Positions 60,755 through 64,000 of a DNA stretch of 64,000 nucleotides are shown here, piece after piece. Source of the stretch: Pseudomonadota bacterium (lineage in GTDB: Bacteria > Bdellovibrionota_B > Oligoflexia > Silvanigrellales > Silvanigrellaceae); NCBI GenBank assembly GCA_009926615.1, contig RFOM01000006.1:1-64000 (forward strand). The letters are read 5' to 3'. Below the pieces are notes generated by a model that made no database searches, had not been told where the DNA came from, and saw only the letters and a list, made by a program, of their open reading frames with translations. Made by a program: the position numbers and the translations under genes. The number at the start of each line of letters is the position of its first letter. The first letter of the stretch is position 1.

Positions 60755-62926
60755 CTATCTTAACCGCGATTCAAGATATTGAATCGCAGGCGAGTCGGAA
60801 GGTTCACCCGAAGAACGCAGGCGGGCAATTTCATCAAGAATCTGCCGCCGCCATCCCATGTCGAGCTGGCTTTGTGCGGCCAGTGCTTCCTGCTGGCTCC
60901 GGAAACTTTGTCCGTCCTGTTCCTGCTGCGACTGACGTTCGGCTTCCTCTTCGTCCTGAAGAGCTGCGAGTGCCTTTACAATTCCCTCCTGCGCCTCTTC
61001 GATTCCTGCTTCGGTTCTGCGCTGATCACCCGCCTCCGCGCCTTGCCGCGCTTTTTGGTTGCCCCGCTGTGCATCGCGGGCGGCATCCTGAAATTCGTCC
61101 GAAATGTCGGGAAGCGAATCAAGATCCTGCTGGGCATCGCCGAGCTGTTTTTTTGATTTGTCCGGATTGTTGCGCGCGTTTTGCAGCTGATTGTCGGCCC
61201 GTGTGAGTTTTTCACGTGCCTCGCGCATTGCGCGCTGCCTCGCCTGCTGAAGCATGGACAAAACCCCGCCCAAATATTTTTGTGCGTGATCGGCCGAAGA
61301 CTGAGCCTTGTTGACCGATTCTGTTTGCTGTTTTGCCTTGAGCGAGCCTTCAAGATTCTTCAGATTGTCGGGAGTCTGATCCATTTTCAGTGCATTCAGT
61401 GCAGCCTGCCGCTCTTCGAGCGACAATCCCGAATTGGGTTTGTCGATCATGCCGGAAAGTTGTTTTTTCAGGTTCTTTGCTGCGGCACTCAGTTCGCCTG
61501 CATCTTTGCCCAAGGCCTGCAACTGGTCGGGATTCGACCTTTGTATGGAGAGTTTTAAATTTTGGATTCTTGCAATCAGGTTTTGAACCTGACTTGCCGT
61601 CTGTTCGCGCTTGAGCCGTTCGAGAAGATTTTTGATTTTCTTTTCCGTCTGCTGCGCAGCCGCGTCACGCGGCGCATTTATTTTTTCTGCCGAGCGGCCG
61701 ATTTGTTCGGTCTGACGGGCAGCCGCACTCTGTTGACCCATCTGGCGGGCTGCGGCTTTGGCTTTTTCGATTTCTTTGTTGAGAGTGTCCTTAAGAGCAC
61801 CTGCAGGCAAAGATTTGTTCTGCAGGGCCGAGAGCGATTTTTCCAACGCCTGAATCAGATCCTGCCTGAGATTTTCGTTGGTAATAATTTCGAACTGCAG
61901 TTCGGGTGATTCCCCGTAAAGATTTTCTGCGACGGTTTTTGCAACGGCCTTGACGTAAAGAGTATCCTTGGACGTAAACGGAATTCCGGTCGTGTTGAAC
62001 GGAATCCGTGTGCCGTCGAATGTTTGCTGGTTGGCATTGGCAAATTCGGCAACCGGTTTCACCATTCTGTAGCCTGATTCTGTCCGGATATGCAGTTCGA
62101 CCGCCGAAAGCGGAATCTTGGAGCGTGCCTTGATGTCAAGTCCGAGCTGGCCTGCACGTTCGCTGCCGGCAGCAGATTTTTTGATTTCGACCACCGGTTT
62201 GGGTTGGGGAGTGATTTTGATCAGCTGAGTCGAATAAACTTTTGAATTGCGCGCAACAATCAGTTTGACAACATGTTCCTCGGAAGCGTTCAGCGAGAGC
62301 TGTTCCAGAATCGCACGGGCGCTTTGTCCGAAGTTGGAATTTTTGCCGACGCTTTGCAGTTCTTTTTCGGTTTGATCGGTCGCAATTGCAATTCCGGCAG
62401 ACCAGTTGGAATCTGTTTTTCTGTAGTTGAACGACACAGACAAGTAAGCATCGGTGTCCATTTCGGGAGTTTCGCTCATGTCGCCCTTGAGGCGAAATTC
62501 CTGAGCCGGAGTGTCGAGGTAACTGGGAAATTCGATGCGCAGCACCACCTGTTCGGAGCGCAGGTGCTGTTCAAGCCACGAAATAAAAATCCGGCCCTGC
62601 GGCAGAAGCGGAGGAACAACCGCAAGCAACCAGATGAGCAGGATTCCGGCAGCAAACAGCGTTCGTTTGTCGCGCAGCTTTGCGGCGGTCAGATTTTGTG
62701 TCGCCAAATTAAGTGCCAGTCGCTCCCTTCCGAGTTTCCGCTCGGCTTCAAGCGGCAAAAGAACCAGCTGGTTCCACGCAACCGCAATCAAAAGTCCGAG
62801 CAGTCCGCCGAGCAGGGCGAGATCGCCGCGTCCCGAAACCGACAGGGCGCCGGCAGTCAGCCCGACAAAAAGAGCCGACCAGAGGAATGTTTTCAGTTTG
62901 ACTTCAGTTTTGGTTTTTTGAGACAT
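60755..62926 (-). CDS. Membrane-anchored coiled-coil protein, DUF4175-like
   Basis: A 723-residue protein. Two N-terminal membrane helices (about residues 10-50) and a third at about residues 90-112 are followed by a beta-rich extracytoplasmic region (VVLRIEFPSYLDTPAQEF). A long glutamine-, lysine- and alanine-rich coiled coil (about residues 350-690) completes it. The plan resembles DUF4175/TIGR02302-type proteins; I am not certain. ATG 62926 has GGAG 11 bases upstream; a GTG at 62938 is also possible. It lies between the exonuclease and the 182-residue protein in one operon. It could be an envelope-spanning structural or scaffold protein. Confidence 0.7.
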   Translation of the reverse strand: MSQKTKTEVKLKTFLWSALFVGLTAGALSVSGRGDLALLGGLLGLLIAVAWNQLVLLPLEAERKLGRERLALNLATQNLTAAKLRDKRTLFAAGILLIWLLAVVPPLLPQGRIFISWLEQHLRSEQVVLRIEFPSYLDTPAQEFRLKGDMSETPEMDTDAYLSVSFNYRKTDSNWSAGIAIATDQTEKELQSVGKNSNFGQSARAILEQLSLNASEEHVVKLIVARNSKVYSTQLIKITPQPKPVVEIKKSAAGSERAGQLGLDIKARSKIPLSAVELHIRTESGYRMVKPVAEFANANQQTFDGTRIPFNTTGIPFTSKDTLYVKAVAKTVAENLYGESPELQFEIITNENLRQDLIQALEKSLSALQNKSLPAGALKDTLNKEIEKAKAAARQMGQQSAAARQTEQIGRSAEKINAPRDAAAQQTEKKIKNLLERLKREQTASQVQNLIARIQNLKLSIQRSNPDQLQALGKDAGELSAAAKNLKKQLSGMIDKPNSGLSLEERQAALNALKMDQTPDNLKNLEGSLKAKQQTESVNKAQSSADHAQKYLGGVLSMLQQARQRAMREAREKLTRADNQLQNARNNPDKSKKQLGDAQQDLDSLPDISDEFQDAARDAQRGNQKARQGAEAGDQRRTEAGIEEAQEGIVKALAALQDEEEAERQSQQEQDGQSFRSQQEALAAQSQLDMGWRRQILDEIARLRSSGEPSDSPAIQYLESRLR

Positions 62927-62949
62927 GAGCTCAGTCACTCCGTTTGCAA

Positions 62950-63633
62950 TCAGAGCTGTGACATGGGCTCCTGAAATGAGTTCAGATCAGCCAGTGTCTG
63001 CAGCTCGGGGTGCTCCTTCAGCATGTTCCAGAGAACCGCTGCAGTGACGAGAATATCCCCTATGGAGCGGTGGCGCGACTCAAACGTCAGATTATAGTGC
63101 GCAGCAAGCGCATCAAGGTTCTTGCGCTCGGAATTGACCAAAGCTCTGGCCATTTTGAGAGTGCAGATGACGTGATAGTGACAACTCATCCCAAGACGTG
63201 CACTTTCATGAAGCATTACGTTGCAGTCAAACTCGGCATTGTGCGCAACCCCCACACATCCGCGCATGAATTCGTGAAAGTCATAAAAAACGTTTTGCAG
63301 CGGCGGTGCGTCGGCCAGCATGGCGTCGTCGATGCCGGTGATTCCGAATGTTTCAGGCGGCAACTTTTGACAGGGGTTGACCAGCGTTGAAAATCGGCCG
63401 ATTTCCTTTTGATTTTTGAATTTAATCGCACCGATTTCGATGATTCTGGCTGTTTTGACGTCCAGTCCGGTTGTTTCAAAGTCGAATATCACAACCGGCA
63501 AATCCGACAGCCGTTCGCTGGGTGCAAAGGTGGAGCCGCTGACGCCTCCCATGATTGCCAGCGGAGCCGATTGCCCCGCCGAACGTCCGTGTATGAGCTG
63601 ATGAAAAATGCTGTTCGGAAAAGATGTGGCCAT
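62950..63633 (-). CDS. DEDDh 3'-5' exonuclease, DnaQ-like
   Basis: A 227-residue exonuclease of the DNA polymerase III epsilon superfamily. Exo I is VIFDFETTGLD (Asp, Glu), Exo II is VAHNAEFDCNVML, and Exo III is RHRSIGDILVTA with the catalytic His and Asp. It removes nucleotides from DNA or RNA 3' ends using two metal ions. It lacks the polymerase-alpha-binding C-terminus, so it may be a repair or RNA-processing member rather than the replicative epsilon subunit. AAGGAAG precedes ATG 63633. It is the first gene of a three-gene operon. Confidence 0.9.
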   Translation of the reverse strand: MATSFPNSIFHQLIHGRSAGQSAPLAIMGGVSGSTFAPSERLSDLPVVIFDFETTGLDVKTARIIEIGAIKFKNQKEIGRFSTLVNPCQKLPPETFGITGIDDAMLADAPPLQNVFYDFHEFMRGCVGVAHNAEFDCNVMLHESARLGMSCHYHVICTLKMARALVNSERKNLDALAAHYNLTFESRHRSIGDILVTAAVLWNMLKEHPELQTLADLNSFQEPMSQL

Positions 63634-63737
63634 GCCGGTAGACTTCCTTAGCTCAACGGGTTGCCGGCGTTAATAGCACGAAAGCGGCAGGACAGAAACC
63701 GCGGCGCGGTATCCGCCGACGGCCGGCAAAAGAAAAA

Positions 63738-63770
63738 GCCTCGCCGCGGACTTGCAAAAGTCGGGGAGGC
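63738..63770 (-). terminator. Intrinsic terminator, minus strand
   Basis: GCCTCGCC and GGGGAGGC, with an inner GACT/AGTC stem, form an imperfect hairpin. On the minus strand it is followed by TTTTTCTTTT (63737-63728). It would stop transcripts of the amidohydrolase gene entering from the right, before the exonuclease operon. Confidence 0.65.
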
Positions 63771-63779
63771 TAATGTAAA
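63752..63779 (+). promoter_or_regulatory. Possible promoter of tRNA-Ala
   Basis: TTGCAA (63752-63757) and TGTAAA (63774-63779), 16 bases apart, match -35 and -10 consensus at four of six bases each. They would start transcription just before the tRNA, with a GC-rich discriminator. It overlaps the terminator hairpin on the other strand. Confidence 0.35.
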
Positions 63780-63793
63780 CACTGCCGTCGCAG

Positions 63794-63869
63794 GGGCGGT
63801 TAGCTCAGTTGGGAGAGCGCAGCAATGGCATTGCTGAGGTCGTCGGTTCGATCCCGATACCGTCCACCA
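63794..63869 (+). tRNA. tRNA-Ala(GGC)
   Basis: A complete cloverleaf: acceptor GGGCGGT pairs with ACCGTCC, D stem GCTC/GAGC, anticodon stem CAGCA/TGCTG with loop ATGGCAT (anticodon GGC, reading GCC and GCU alanine codons), T stem GTCGG/CCGAT with TTCGATC loop. The CCA end is encoded. It stands alone between two protein genes. Confidence 0.96.
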
Positions 63870-63882
63870 TCCTTTTTTCAGT

Positions 63883-64000
63883 TCACTTCAAATCGTAAAT
63901 CCGTCGCGCATTGCCGCTCATAACTGCGGCTGCTTCTTCGTGCGTATAGCCTACGCGGTCCATGCTCCGCAGTGTCAGCTGAACGTACTGGCCGGTCGCC
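63883..64000 (-). CDS. Amidohydrolase family protein, C-terminal end (partial)
   Basis: Only the last 38 codons and the stop lie in the window. The residues QYVQLTLRSMDRVGYTHEE followed by AAAVMSGNARRIYDLK match the usual C-terminus of amidohydrolase-2 (TIM-barrel, decarboxylase/lactonase-like) proteins, where the G-N-A-x-R-x-F/Y-x-L motif is common. The substrate cannot be judged from this fragment. Confidence 0.6.
   Translation of the reverse strand, partial: ATGQYVQLTLRSMDRVGYTHEEAAAVMSGNARRIYDLK

Noticed and set aside
1-64000. Prophage, insertion sequence, integrase, toxin-antitoxin or defence island
   Set aside because: No transposase, integrase, phage structural gene, paired toxin-antitoxin or restriction gene was recognised, apart from the ATPase relic.

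Overview
This window is chromosomal DNA of a Gram-negative bacterium of roughly half G+C content. It is rich in lipoproteins (lipobox followed by CKPR or CG), secreted cysteine-rich proteins and c-type cytochromes. It also carries a complete Wzx/Wzy-type polysaccharide locus, a tripartite RND pump, a 7TMR-DISM/SpoIIE phosphatase and a large Ig-like/FGE-like lipoprotein. This mix, including the DFCVMKFQAK surface module and the HEWGTFTS protein, recalls Bdellovibrionota/Oligoflexia. That placement is an inference; no marker gene here proves it. No prophage, insertion sequence, integrase, CRISPR array or rRNA was found. One tRNA-Ala(GGC) is present.

Layout. 0.1-5.4 kb: a HEWGTFTS-type secreted protein, then a minus-strand block with a two-heme cytochrome, a catalase-like lipoprotein and a LysR regulator. 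5.9-10.5 kb: dipeptide epimerase, the first copy of a protease plus cysteine-rich-partner cassette, and a small repeat protein overlapping a DUF2231 membrane protein. 10.6-16.0 kb (minus): radA, an RNA methyltransferase, then a membrane phosphoglycosyl transferase with a glycosyltransferase. 16.1-24.2 kb: a cytochrome-like lipoprotein, a divergent NFACT/RqcH protein and a TolC-HlyD-RND operon. 24.2-24.6 kb: an AAA/DUF4143 ATPase remnant. 24.8-27.0 kb: the second copy of the protease/partner cassette.

28.6-46.1 kb: the polysaccharide locus, built as two converging operons. The plus operon encodes GT2, an acyltransferase, a GT4-TM-DUF4091/GH123 fusion, a GT2-flippase fusion, a polysaccharide deacetylase and an ATP-grasp/LMW-PTP fusion. 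The minus operon encodes an OpgC-like membrane protein, a phosphoglycosyl transferase, GT4, Wza, Wzz, Wzy and a frameshifted GT4. Together they could initiate, extend, flip, polymerise and export a glycan and modify it outside the cytoplasm.

46.2-64.0 kb: a second cytochrome-like lipoprotein, a pilin-like protein ending in a Hint autoprocessing domain, an ammonium transporter, a kelch protein, the 7TMR-DISM/SpoIIE phosphatase, lipoproteins, a LysR regulator, an operon of a DEDDh exonuclease and a coiled-coil membrane protein, tRNA-Ala and the 3' end of an amidohydrolase.

The best candidates for undescribed biology are the duplicated secreted protease/partner cassette, the three successive domain fusions in the plus-strand glycan operon, and the pilin-like Hint protein.
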